Shown here: positions 1 through 10,700 of the stretch, piece after piece
Layout of the letters: each line of letters begins with the position of its first letter
How positions within the stretch are numbered: the first letter of the stretch is position 1
Assembly: GCA_963576475.1 (NCBI GenBank)
Contig: OY754978.1
Span: 11,834,799 to 11,898,798 of the forward strand
Length of the DNA: 64,000 bases
Reading direction: 5' to 3'
Source: Molanna angustata
Lineage: Eukaryota > Arthropoda > Insecta > Trichoptera > Molannidae
Translations under genes and position numbers: made by a program
The notes under the pieces: model-generated
Database searches by the model: none
What the model was told of the DNA's origin: nothing
The model's input: only the letters and a program-made list of their open reading frames with translations

Positions 1-216
1 AGAAAAAAATATTAACCTACATAAACTGTATATAAGATAACATATATAACGTACTTACGACGTAGGTACCATTGATTTACTTTATTTGGATTTTTTTTTC
101 AACAAAAGTACAATAAAATTAAGAAACAGACAATTTATAATATATAATGTTGGCACTGACAAAAAGCTCCGAGAGGACACATAGTTTTAACATGAACTAA
201 TTTTAACATGCAATAT

Positions 217-346
217 CAATAAGAAGGCACAATTGGTGGATGTTGCGCAAGCGCATAAAGTGATCACGTAAACCAGGTCGTAAGCCCTGTAGGTGCCTTG
301 AGTTCCTGGTTCTTCTATAATATTCCAACTTCGTCTATATTGAGAT
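217..346 (-). repeat. Fold-back family A, one arm
   Basis: It matches the arm of the complete element at 2261-2622 in reverse orientation: GTTGCGCAAGCGCATAAAGTG, CCTGTAGGTGCCTTGAG, TCTATAATATTCCAACTTCG, ending ATTGAGATATTAAAA. No coding potential. The ORF from 187 to 486 runs across it and is not a gene. Confidence 0.75.
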
Positions 347-529
347 ATTAAAAGTTTGTCAGTAAAAATATTATTTGACTTTATAAATACTGAAATATAT
401 TGTTCTGTAGTTGTTAAATTATAGTAGTTTTTAAATCCAAGATTAATAAGATTTTCCTTTTCATCAAACCAGACTGGACAGTTCATCTATGATACATTAT
501 TTTAATTTTTCAATATAGGACTCCATAGT

Positions 530-813
530 CACATAGAATTATAAAAAAAATTATATATAATTTTACGTTCTGTTTAGTTCAATTCACAAACGCGCGTAGG
601 AAAAACGATTGAGCGACGCCGGTGAATGGGAGTCGCGTTTGCGAACTTATTAAATAGAACGAAAAATTATATATAATTTTACGTTCTGTTTAGTTAAGTT
701 CGCAAACGCGCGTAGGAAAAGCGATTGAGCGACACCGGTGAATGGGAGTCACATTTGTGAACTTATTAAATAGAACGTAAAATTATATACAGTTTTTTTC
801 ATAATTCTATGTG
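530..813. mobile_element. MITE with CACATAGAATTAT inverted ends and internal tandem duplication
   Basis: Ends CACATAGAATTAT (530) and ATAATTCTATGTG (801-813) are inverted. Inside are two tandem copies, about 117 bp each, of a unit that starts ACGTTCTGTTTAGTT and ends with the inverted AATAGAACG, so each unit is itself a small palindrome with a CpG-rich centre. No ORF. Confidence 0.7.
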
Positions 814-816
814 ATG

Positions 817-1133
817 CACATAGAATAATAATAAAACTATAGAATACTCATTCCCATACAATACCCCGCTGAAAAAGTGAAGCCGCTTTATTGGCCGGCT
901 CGTGTCAATATATGTATGACTCTGCTGGTAGACATTGTTCGTATAGTACTACTCGTTATGAGTGCGTAAATAATTTTGCAAGCAGTTAAAAACTTCCCTA
1001 TTTGGAGAACGTATCACGCAGACGGCCAAATGATTACTGAATGTTCGTAGCAAAATGTTGACCAAATTAGTCAACATAAAGCAGTCGCGTTAACTACAGG
1101 CTAAAGAGTATTCTATATTATTATTCTATGGTG
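817..1133. mobile_element. Second MITE with CATAGAATAATAATA inverted ends
   Basis: CATAGAATAATAATA ... TATAGAATACTC at the left is complemented by GAGTATTCTATATTATTATTCTATG at the right (about 1105-1131, read in short blocks). It follows the previous element after only three bases and shares its CATAGAAT end, so the two probably belong to one superfamily. Confidence 0.65.
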
Positions 1134-2004
1134 ATACATTGATTACTTTAAAATACTCCTGGCTCGAAATCAAATTCAACAATTCTGTTAAGTCCATGAA
1201 ACCCATGAATATTGTAAAGCAAAAACAATTAGCGGCAGTATTCAGCCGGCTATTTCAGTCAGTGGTTTGGCTTGGGTAGGTAGGTATGTACCAACCAAAC
1301 AACTACTCCACGTTCACTTATCGCACCACCGTCTATGGTAATAAATCCAGCGAGCCGTTTCCGTTTTTGCCACGTTCGAAATTTGAAACTGACCGGAAAC
1401 CAAAAATCCCCTCTTCGTTTTCGAAATATCCGTAGAGGGGCTTAATAATATAATCGTGTGCAGCTAACAGTATGTCTCAATACATAAAATAATGCCTACT
1501 TAAATTTATATAATATATATTAAATCAAGATTCATGTATAAAAAGGTGCGGCAAAAAATATGTGAAACATGGACAAGATAATGAGGAACAAGAATATTGC
1601 AATCAAAAGAGTAGGGATGTATGTATGGTAGGTATTGGTGGAGGACATGGAGGAACATAGATAGGTTTATTATAACTCTTAAGGCGGAAGTTCCCAGGAG
1701 ATTGACAGGAAGGAGGGTGTCTCAGAGGAACCCCATGAACGGAAGAACCCAAGGAATTTGCGGGAAACTACACAACTGTGATGCTCTCCTATCGGGACAC
1801 AAGACAACCTTCAATGGGATGTTGGACAGTTCGCCAATGGCTACCTTTTGTTCAGATGTTAATCGCTGTTTTTCCTTTCATTTTTAAGTCAATATGAAAG
1901 GTAATTTTCGGGGTTAACATATTGCCATGTATTTTTATTTATTACAATTAACATTACTTAAATGTGAACTGGATGTGTTTAAATATAGAAAAATGTGAGG
2001 TGAG
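1134..2004. other. No recognised gene; CpG-bearing patch at 1230-1440
   Basis: An ORF at 1621-1887 (88 codons) has no recognisable domain. The patch 1230-1440 is richer in G+C and CpG than its surroundings and has no ORF, so it might be regulatory or an old insertion. Nothing else seen. Confidence 0.4.
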
Positions 2005-2056
2005 GATCTCTCTACCTACCCCGTGAGGGACATGGCGTGATGGTATGTATGTATAT
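2005..2056 (+). repeat. RTE-like LINE 3' tail
   Basis: TCTCTACCTACCCCGTGAGG followed by GACATGGCGTGATGG and (TATG)n. The same terminal block ends the LINE at 18787-19390 and recurs at 2700-2755, 48655-48715 (diverged) and 62165-62220. Confidence 0.65.
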
Positions 2057-2260
2057 TGCTTAAATGAATAATCTATTTCATACGAATTCTTTTGAATCGA
2101 TGACACTTAAAAAAGAAGCGGTCACTTTGAAATTAATTGTACAAAATAGCTCATTAGTGGTTTAAACGAAGTAAATTAAAAAAAATTGCAAACAATTACT
2201 TTTTAATTTTAATTACAAAAAACTTGCAAAATAGTCGGATATGTATTAAATGATAAATTT

Positions 2261-2622
2261 TAACATCTCACTCGAGACGAAGATGTAACATTATAGGACA
2301 ACCAGGAACTCAAGGCACCTACAGGGCTGTCATCGGTTGATCTACGTCACTTTATGCGCTTGCGCAACCTTCACCAATAATGACTTAGTGTATGTATTGA
2401 GTTCTCTATCAATCCAATTTTTAAATTTCTATACATTTTAATCATGAAAATATGTTTGTTTGAAAGTTATCTGAAAAAACTTCATCGCCATCTATGAAGT
2501 GACGAAGAAACCTGTTTGTAAGGACATCTATTGAGAGATTGGTTTATAAACAACGAAAGCAACAGTCCTTGAGTTTCTGGTTCTCCTATAAAATTCCATC
2601 TTCGTCTCCATTGAGATCTTAA
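2261..2622. mobile_element. Fold-back family A, complete copy
   Basis: Both arms are present. The left begins TAACATCTCACTCGAGACGA and the right ends with the complement of a similar block (GTCTCCATTGAGATCTTAAA). Arms continue through ATTATAGGA and ACCAGGAACTCAAGG for about 60-70 bases. The centre holds CGCCATCTATGAAGTGACG and GTAAGGACATCTATTGAGAG. About 360 bp, no ORF: a non-autonomous fold-back element. Confidence 0.75.
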
Positions 2623-2639
2623 AATTTGTTACAAAATAT

Positions 2640-4125
2640 CATTGACTCCCAGCAACGAAAAAATCCGAAAAGACATGAATGCTTACAACACAGAAAATTG
2701 TGGCGCAAGTTCTTTCTTGCTTTTCCGATGAGGGAAAAGCGTGATGGTATGTATAAGTGACTATTTAAAATATTCAATATTCATTGTTAGCTGTGATTTA
2801 ATTTTTAAGGATGAGTAGGTACCTACTCGTCTATTTAATTATAAATATATTTATTTATATATTTATTTATTATGTGTACGCCCTTAATAGGGCATATACA
2901 ATAAAAGACAAGATAAATAATAACAATATAGGCACAATTAAATAACAATAAGTGCAAATACACAAATAATAAAAAAGTAGTAAAAGAAAGGACAATATAA
3001 GACTATATTATTAAAGAAAATAGAGGTAAATTACAAAAAAGCAAGCAAAAACAAAAATTAGACACAAAAAGAAGAACAAGAATAAAAATATAAATAAATA
3101 AACATTGTTACAGGTTCTATTTAAAAACCAGAAAATAAACAAACCAAAAATCAAAAAATATAATTTGCGCTAAGTATCCTTTTGAAACCATCTATAGTGT
3201 GTAGGTACCTACATTAAATATATCAACTGCACTATGTATATTGGTTTCCAAGGCGTTACATTATACAATAAAGGGAAATTTAAGTTTGCTATGAAGCTTT
3301 CTTAATGCTGACTTAATATTTTTATATTCTTACAAAATATTTAGGAGAGGAATCAACTGAAAACAAAACATCAAAGACTCATTAAAATGAATTCATTGAA
3401 ATGATTGAACTGGGGTTAAGTTTCTGAGCTACGAGTTTCGGCAGTAGAACATTCTTTAGATCATCTTGAAGGGTATGATGAAGTACCAAGAAACCCCTTG
3501 TGAAAACCCTTTATGCCTAGTTAAACATTATGCTAGTTATATATGTGCAACCAATCTTCACTGATTTCAGACAAAAATCCTTTTCTTTTAGTATTTATAT
3601 GGATTCCATTGTCATTTGGGGGAAGTTAGCTTGAGTGCAATAATGACTTATAATCGAGATTGTCGAAACATTTTGAGAAAAATAAGATAATACAAAGCCT
3701 ATTATGGTATGGTTATATTAGTTTTGTGTTTGCATTGTAACATTTCTCACCAAGGTGTAAAATTATATTAATTATTTTATCACCAGTCAGTTTCAATAGC
3801 ACTGAAAGTGTCTGCAAATGATCTTTGTCAATTCAAAAGAATAGTAAATTTATAACTTTTGTGTATTTTTATAACACTGTTGAAACTGTTGAATTATTAT
3901 TTTATTTTATTTTATTACTAGGTATGTATGTATTGTAATTCAATCCGATGAGGGAGCTGTTAGCACTGAAACGGTAGTGAGAAATAAAAAAAAAGTAATG
4001 TTAACAATATACAACAAGAAAATTAATTAACAACGTAGGTAGGTGCTTAACAATTTGTGTAATGCAGAGATCAACTTTAAACTATCCACCGATTTTTTTT
4101 AAATACATAAGTGATTAATTAATTG
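2640..4125. other. AT-rich interval, minus-strand LINE 3' end near 2830-3170
   Basis: TTTATTTATTATGTGTACGC followed by A-rich sequence resembles the (TAAA)n ends of minus-strand LINEs seen elsewhere in the window. A further RTE-like tail sits at 2700-2755. From 3180 to 4125 I see no gene or recognised repeat. Confidence 0.4.
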
Positions 4126-4313
4126 CCGACTGCCGTGGCACAGTTTGTAAGCCGTTTGGCTTCTAGCGGGAGTCCTGGGTTCGATCTCCAGCAGAGGAGA
4201 AATTTATTTAAACACGCAAATATGTTTTTTCTAGCCTGGAAACAATAGTTAGTTGTAAGAAATTACCATATGGCAATTAACTCGCCACTTGCACAGGGTG
4301 CGAGAAAGTGTTT
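4126..4313 (+). mobile_element. SINE1 (tRNA-derived), full-length diverged
   Basis: An A-box-like TGGCACAGTTTGTAAGCCG and B-box GGGTTCGATCTCC mark a pol III promoter derived from tRNA. Then come AGAGGAGAAATTTATTTAAA, a region with GCCTGGAAACA, and the 3' module GTAAGAAATTACCATATGGC with a small hairpin, ending in CGCCACTTGCACAGGGTGCG. The Helentron-like array starts directly after it. Confidence 0.8.
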
Positions 4314-4518
4314 ATCCAACTGTCGATTTGTTCAGGAGAACTTTGTTCTCTTAACATATCGACAATGTATCAAGCCAGAATACGCGAGAATTGTATGGAG
4401 AGGTCTACTTTTTTCATGGCTTTTCCAAATTTGAAGTCAAAAAACACCAACTTAGAGGCTTCGCAGCATATATGTTCCATACACGGATTTACTCAGAATT
4501 CGGAGTAGAACATTTCGT

Positions 4519-4560
4519 GTGTCTGTCTGTGTGTGTGTGTCTGTGTGGGTGTGTGTCCGT
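4519..4560. repeat. (GT)n microsatellite in array copy 1
   Basis: An interrupted GT tract at the same internal position as 5200-5260 and 6131-6205 in the other two copies. It is longest in copy 3, so it is evolving within the element. Confidence 0.85.
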
Positions 4561-6130
4561 CCCCCCCTTATAACTTATGATCCGCTCAATTTACAGAGCC
4601 CAAAATTTCAGAATATATAAACAGTTATAGGCCTACAAAACTTTTATACTCAGAATTTTGAATTTTTGTTTCAGTCAGGGGTTATCAACTTTTGAATTTT
4701 TATTTTATTTTTCCATATATCTCAGAAACCATAAAAGCTAGAACGCTGAAAATTGGTACAAACATAGAAAAATAAAAAATCTCAAATCGGTTTTTTCAAA
4801 AAAATTCCAGGGTTTCTCAAACATTTTTTATTAAGAAAAATATTTTTTTTATGATAAATTTATGAGTTTAACTGCCTATATTTCCAAAACTTTTACAATT
4901 ATCGAAAAAAGCCGAAACACCCCAACTAGATAATTTAATTTTCTATAAAAAATATTAACATTGTAGTAGAAGATCTCAATTTTTTTTTAACAATTTTCCA
5001 ACTGTCGATTTGTTCAGGAGAACTTTGTTCTCTTAACATATCGACAATGTATCAAGCCAGAATACGCGAGAATTGTATGGAGAGGTCTACTTTTTTCACG
5101 GCTTTTCCAACTTTGAAGTCAAAAAACACCAACTTAGAGGCTTCGCAGCATATATGTTCCATACACGGATTTACTCAGAATTCGGAGTAGAACATTTCGT
5201 GTGTCTGTGTGTGTGTGTGTCTGTGTGTCTGTGTGTCTGTGTGTGTGTGTGTGTGTGTGTCCCTTATAACTTTTGATCCGCTCAATTTACAGAGCCTAAA
5301 ATTTCAGAATATATAAACAGTTACAGGCCTACAAAACTTTTATACTCGGAATTTTGAATTTTTGTTTCAGTCAGGGGTTATCAACTTTTGAATTTTTATT
5401 TTATTTTTCCATATATCTCAGAAACCATAAACGGTAGAACGCTGAAAATTGGTACAAACATAGACAAATACAAAATCTCAAATGAGTTTTTTCAAAAAAA
5501 TTCCAGGGTTTCTCAAACATTTTTTATTAAGAAAAATATTTTTTTTATGATAAATTTATGAGTTTAACTGCCTATATTTCCAAAACTTTTACAATTATCG
5601 AAAAAAGCCGAAACACCCCAACTAGATAATTTAATTTTCTATAAAAAATATTAACATTGTAGTAGAAGATCTCAATTTTTTTTAACAATTTTTTTAAAAA
5701 TTGAATTTAGTGACGACATCGCTTCATACATTTTGTATGGCAGTCGCCTATACACAATATGTAAGAAGATTTAATAGTTTGATACTTCATCTCCAAACAT
5801 ACATACATACCATCATGCTATTTGCATATTCTGGGTAGGAAAAAGGATCTTCCTCCATACTATCCTATCTTGACATACATACCTACATATGTTGTATAGA
5901 AAACAAAATATCTGAAAATATTCAATAATCCAACTGTCGATTTGTTCAGGAGAACTTTGTTCTCTTAACATATCGACAATGTATCAAGCCAGAATACGCG
6001 AGAATTGTATGGAGAGGTCTACTTTTTTCACGGCTTTTCCAACATTGAAGTCAAAAAACACCAACTTAGAGGCTTCGCAGCATATATGTTCCATACACGG
6101 ATTTACTCAGAATTCGGAGTAGAACATTTC

Positions 6131-6132
6131 GT

Positions 6133-6187
<55 letters not shown>

Positions 6188-6205
6188 TGTGTGTCTGTGT
6201 GTTTG
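6131..6205. repeat. (GT)n microsatellite in array copy 3
   Basis: A long GT/GTCT tract followed by a run of Cs. ORFs reading CVCVCV across it are artefacts of the dinucleotide repeat. Confidence 0.9.
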
Positions 6206-6965
6206 TCCCCCCCCCCTTATAACTTTTGATCCGCTCAATTTACAGAGCCTAAAATTTCAGAATATATAAACAGTTACAGGCCTTCAAAACTTTTATACTC
6301 GGAATTTTGAATTTTTGTTTCAGTCAGGGGTTATCAACTTTTGAATTTTTATTTTATTTTTCCAAATATCTCAGAAACCATAAACGCTAGAACGCTGAAA
6401 ATTGGTACAAACATAGAAAAATACAAAATCTCAAATTAGTTTTTTCAAAAAAATTCCAGGGTTTCTCAAACATTTTTTATTAAGAAAAGTATTTTTTTTA
6501 TGATAAATTTATGAGTTTAACTGCCTATATTACCAAACTTTTTAAAAATATCGAAAAAAGCCGAAACACCCCAACTAGATAATTTAATTTTCTATAAAAA
6601 ATATTGACATTGTATTTGTACATCTCAAATTTTTTTTAACAATTTTTATAAAAATTGAATTTAGTGACGACATCGCTTCATACAATTTATATGGCAGTCG
6701 CCTATACACAATATGTAAGAAGACTTAATAGTTTGATAGGATTTTAATATCCAAACATACATACAGAACCATCATGCTGTTTTCATATTCCGGGAAGGAA
6801 AAGAGGACTGACCTCCATACTGTCCTATCTTGACATACATACCAACATGTGTTAAAATTTTCAATAATTTGGATTTATGGGTTTATAGTTTGATTTTTAT
6901 TCTTCAACTATACATACTATCGCTATCGACAGTTGGATCTCATGTGTTACATGCAACTAGTTTTA

Positions 6966-7060
6966 AATGAATATGTCCTTGTTAAACATGTACATATACA
7001 TCTTCCTACGTTCCCTAAAATAAGCATAAATGCTTGTGCTATATTTATTTGTATTTAAAT
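6966..7060 (-). mobile_element. SINE2, 3' part only
   Basis: TGAATATGTCCTTGTTAAAC, ACATCTTCCTACGTTCCCTA and AAATAAGCATAAATGCTTG are the reverse complement of the SINE2 tail (compare 34740-34806). The tRNA-like head is missing. Confidence 0.7.
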
Positions 7061-7780
7061 AGTTTCGATGGGAAATGACACTGTTGGAATTGACTCGATT
7101 TCATAATGGGTTTCAATCGAAACCAATTCATGGCCAAGAAATTGATATATCCAAACATAGCTACGTTATAGAGTCTAGGATATTCTCTTCCTCCAGATAC
7201 TTCTACCTTCACTGGCTTGTCTGGTTCATTAAACTTGGTCTGACAACTTAAACCTATCTGGCTTTAGTATTGTCTCCGTTCTCCTAACCATAACTATCTT
7301 ACTGCCAAAGATATATCTCAGCAAACGACTTACATTTTGAGAAATTTCAAATAATTGTTTTCATAATCATCTTCTTTTTATACTGGTCAAAGGCCACTAG
7401 CGTTTGTTTGTGCAAAGTTTGGGTTCTGCCTCTTGTGATCAGACACTCTTTCTATTGTCGTTTTAAAAAGTACATTTATTAATAGCCATCGTGTAGGTTC
7501 CAATAAAAACACATGGAAGCGTCTGAAAAAATGCTGTAAGTCCGGCTATAATTAAAAATAGTAAAAGAAGGTACACGAACAAAAACTCCATACCAACGAG
7601 TTGACGATGCTTTTGTGGTCTGGAGGTGTGACAAGGCCGAGATAAGGTAGACTGAGTAAGAAACCAGACACAGTGAGGTATAAAAGCCTGCTGTACGTCT
7701 GATTGACGACTTATCATTTACTGATGGATTGCAATCACTAGACCACAGACCCAAGGTAGGTATTCTAAGTCTATTTTATA
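7061..7780. other. No gene recognised
   Basis: Two overlapping minus-strand ORFs (7463-7754) lack any domain and have unlike composition. I see no repeat with another copy in the window. Confidence 0.3.
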
Positions 7781-7870
7781 GATGGGTGGTGGAGGAGCAG
7801 TTAGCGTGCTGGGTTAGTAATCCAGTGATCGCGAGATCGAATCCTGCCACGACCGATTTCGTTCACCTAT
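7781..7870 (+). mobile_element. SINE2 head, 3'-truncated
   Basis: GATGGGTGGTGGAGGAGCAG, TTAGTAATCCAGTGATCGCG, B-box-like GAGATCGAATCCTG and CCGATTTCGTTCACCTA match the tRNA-related head of SINE2; the tail is absent. It is diverged in both promoter boxes. Confidence 0.75.
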
Positions 7871-8839
7871 AGTACAAACAAAGTAAAAAAAATGCTTAGA
7901 AGAACTTGCATCTCTGGTCTCTTTTTCTTCCATTCAGTAGTCTTAGAGTTATTGATAGTGTCACTCGAATTACTCAACACCTGTTCACAGTAAACCTTCA
8001 ACAATTCAACACGAACAAGTTGCTTCTTGAACTCTTTTATTAATAGGTACAACAGCATAGCTGTGCAAAGAATTCTGAATTTTGTGTTTCCACCTTCTTA
8101 CAACCCGAATCTTTTTAAGATACGGATTAATATTATAAAATATTGAATTATCTTTTCCATTGCCTTAATGCATTAAATTATAGTTGCCACCCAATCTCAT
8201 TTTTAACTTATCTTATAATGTGAAATACTCCGTTAAAGAAAATACAATTGGAATACAAAAAAAAAACACATAGGTACATAAGTCGATTATTGGTTTTATA
8301 ACGTATATATCTGTTTTTATCGAATATGAGATATAGTAGATTAAATATTTATGTTCAATTATTAAACGTTTATTTTGAACAATTATTAAATGTTTAGCGC
8401 TATGTGCGTTGGTATTTTAACCAATATTAACCACAACAAAATTATAATTTCATTTAAGATACAATAATGTTATGCTTATTAAACTTTATCGTTACTGTAG
8501 CCAAGAGTTTAGACAATTCAGTAACTTTGTACAAGTTTGTTTGTTTGTTTGTTAGCTCGTGTGTTGTGCACGTACAAAATACACAGACGCGTCGTGAGTT
8601 GAACAGTTATGAATAATATCGCAGAAATTCAGCACGTTTTGCCGCGCACATTATAATTTTATTAACTACATATCAAGAAACTTTGTAATCTTTAGTAATA
8701 AAAATATTTACGGTTTCGCGGTAAAGATTTCGACGAGCATTCAATCAGCGTCGTGTCGTATTCGCGCCAAATAACATGTGAATAAAAGATAAAATATCGA
8801 AAGGAGGAATCCAGCGCAAGATCCCCTCAAAACCTTGGT
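7871..8839. other. AT-rich interval without recognised gene
   Basis: Only a short (TTTG)n run near 8530 and CpG-bearing sequence at 8575-8650 and 8700-8780 stand out. Confidence 0.3.
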
Positions 8840-9510
8840 TTCAAGGAAAAGGGTTTCCAGAAGAGACATTTCCTGTTTAACGACAATGAGAATTGGCCAC
8901 TGTATTGTGGTTATCACCCGTTTAAAATACACAGCAGCCCCGTCTGTGAGTGTGGTCTAGAGGAGGAGACTCTGGACCGTATGTTATATAATTTCAATAA
9001 TCGATCTAACATTAGTGGTTTGTATCAGTCCTTGATTGACACTGTATATACATCTACAATTAATATGTCTCACCTGTTATCTTTTAGTGGTTCAAAAATG
9101 TATGCCTTATTGTTAAAATTTCTTAAAACACACAACACTAAAACACAACTTAATTTTGAACTTAATTATTAATATTCTCCTTAAACAACATTTATGCATT
9201 TATATACTAAAAAATAAAAAAAAATATTAACAATATGTAACAATAGCATGTCCATAGCTTTGAATTTATAAAACATACTAGAATTTTTTAATGCTTACCA
9301 CGACAAATTGTATAGATTTCGGTATGCTAAGCATGAACCTAAAAACTGAGAATGGTTTATAAAATAATGGCTCATAGCATTTTTTATTTTTTTCACACTG
9401 ACAGCGTTGACTATGTTTATACTCCAATATAAAAAAATAACACTAGTAGACATAGTGAGGTTGGGGATAATTATTTCAAGATTTGAAAATAAATAAATAA
9501 TAAATAAACG
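8840..9510 (+). mobile_element. LINE C-terminus with CCHC-like tail, 5'-truncated
   Basis: The open frame ending at TAA (9170-9172) contains HFLFNDNENWPLY, then SSPVCECGLEEETLDRML. This is the P-x-C-x-CG-x(3)-E-T-x(2)-H/R block that follows the RNase H or RT region in I/R1/jockey-type LINEs. The expected His of the motif is Arg. A plus-oriented 3' UTR ends in (AAAT)n near 9485-9510. A second, more decayed copy lies at 52818-53000. Confidence 0.65.
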
Positions 9511-10527
9511 CTTTTTTTTCTTGTACCCGAGTGTTTTCCTTTACACAATAACTTTTGAATTTTTGATATAATACCAATAAATGGACTAGAAAATTGCAAA
9601 ATCATAACTCCACACTATTATGTAATAGCGAAGAGTAAAACACCTAAATATACATACATAAATATAAATAAGGGGCGAGTTAATTTTGCGTCCATTTTGT
9701 TGTGGTGTTGACACAAAATTGGTTTATTTTTGAAAATAAATCACCCAAAACGTTCACACCAACTGTTACCGGCTCGTAAATTTAACAGCGCGACAGTAAA
9801 ACTGAAGGGGTTCTCGTTCCTACTTTTATGTCAATTATTAGCGATAAACAGAGACAACTATACTTTTATGATGACGCCAGAGCTGTTTTATTGAGCAGTA
9901 AAATGCAACAATACCTTTGATATAAAAATGACTTTTTTTCTATAGACAAAGAACACAAATATCGCGCCGCACCATTTCAACACATGCGAAAATTATAAAA
10001 AAAACTAGGTATTTCTAAAATAAAAAAAAATATTGTTCTTAATATATTTTCCTTTCCTTTTCGTTTTGGCTGATTTGAAAACATATTAAATAATATATAT
10101 TTATCAATTTTGTGCCTCTTTCTGCCGGTTTCAGAGGTTATTGCTCCTTCATAAGGCTAATTATTTTAATATACCAAAAAAAAGAATTATCTTAAAATCC
10201 TACAAAACATAAAAAATATTAATGAAATATGTAGTTGAAAAAATGTAGGTATTAGAATATTTCCGATGAAAGACTTTCCATCCATTTCCTTTAGAAAATG
10301 ACTTTACAAATAAAAATATGATACAAATTAGATTTACAGTACACCGCAGACTACACTGTAAACAGTGCTTCACAGAAAATATTTCAAATATATATACCAG
10401 CAGCAAAACAGCGGTTCCCAAAATATGAGAAACTAATATAACCTATTTGCACAAATCGTTAATTAACGATATTTTAACATACGATAAAAACATATCGTGT
10501 GATAATGAAATATAATTTTTTTTTAAT
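9511..10527. other. No gene; fragment of repeat C
   Basis: GAAAATTGCAAAATCATAAC with nearby GTAATAGCGAAGAGTAAAAC (9585-9640) resembles one end of repeat C. The rest is unassigned AT-rich DNA. Confidence 0.35.
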
Positions 10528-10700
10528 ATTTTTTGTATTGATGCTTTTTTTGTTTTGATGCTATTTGTATTGATGTTTTTTTTGTTTTGATTCTTTTTTT
10601 GTTTTGATGCTATTTGTTTTGATGCTTTTTTTGTATTGATGCTTTTTGAATTGATGCTTTTTTTATATTTTGATGATTTTTGTATTGATGTTTTATTTTC
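10528..10700. repeat. Degenerate minisatellite, TTTTGTTTTGATGCT-type
   Basis: About ten imperfect units of 15-20 bases, TTTTTTGTATTGATGCT or TTTTTTGTTTTGATGCT. Strongly strand-asymmetric, with G and T on the plus strand. Confidence 0.85.

Larger units (their letters stand above)
4314..6957 (+). mobile_element. Helentron-like (HINE) triplicated array
   Basis: Three head-to-tail copies start at 4314, about 4997 and 5938. Each opens with ATCCAACTGTCGAT inside a roughly 20-bp hairpin (TGTCGATTTGTTCAGGAGAA against TGTCGATATGTTAAGAGAAC), then a (GT)n microsatellite and a long AT-rich body with GACATCGCTTCATACA. The last copy ends with the inverse motif ATCGACAGTTGGAT (6925-6938) and a hairpin CATGTGTTACATG (6941-6953). 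Subterminal inverted repeats, a microsatellite and a 3' hairpin are the architecture of Helentron-derived HINE/DINE-1 elements. No Rep/helicase is present. Confidence 0.6.

Noticed and set aside
187..486. Minus ORF of 99 codons at the window start
   Set aside because: Its C-terminal half lies in a fold-back family A arm; no domain.
5073..6229. Repeated ORFs with Cys-Val runs
   Set aside because: They are GT microsatellites inside the Helentron-like array.
6957..6960. CTAG as a canonical Helitron end
   Set aside because: The second terminus copy (26030) reads CAACG, so the conserved end is CAAC, and CTAG at 6957 may be flanking sequence.
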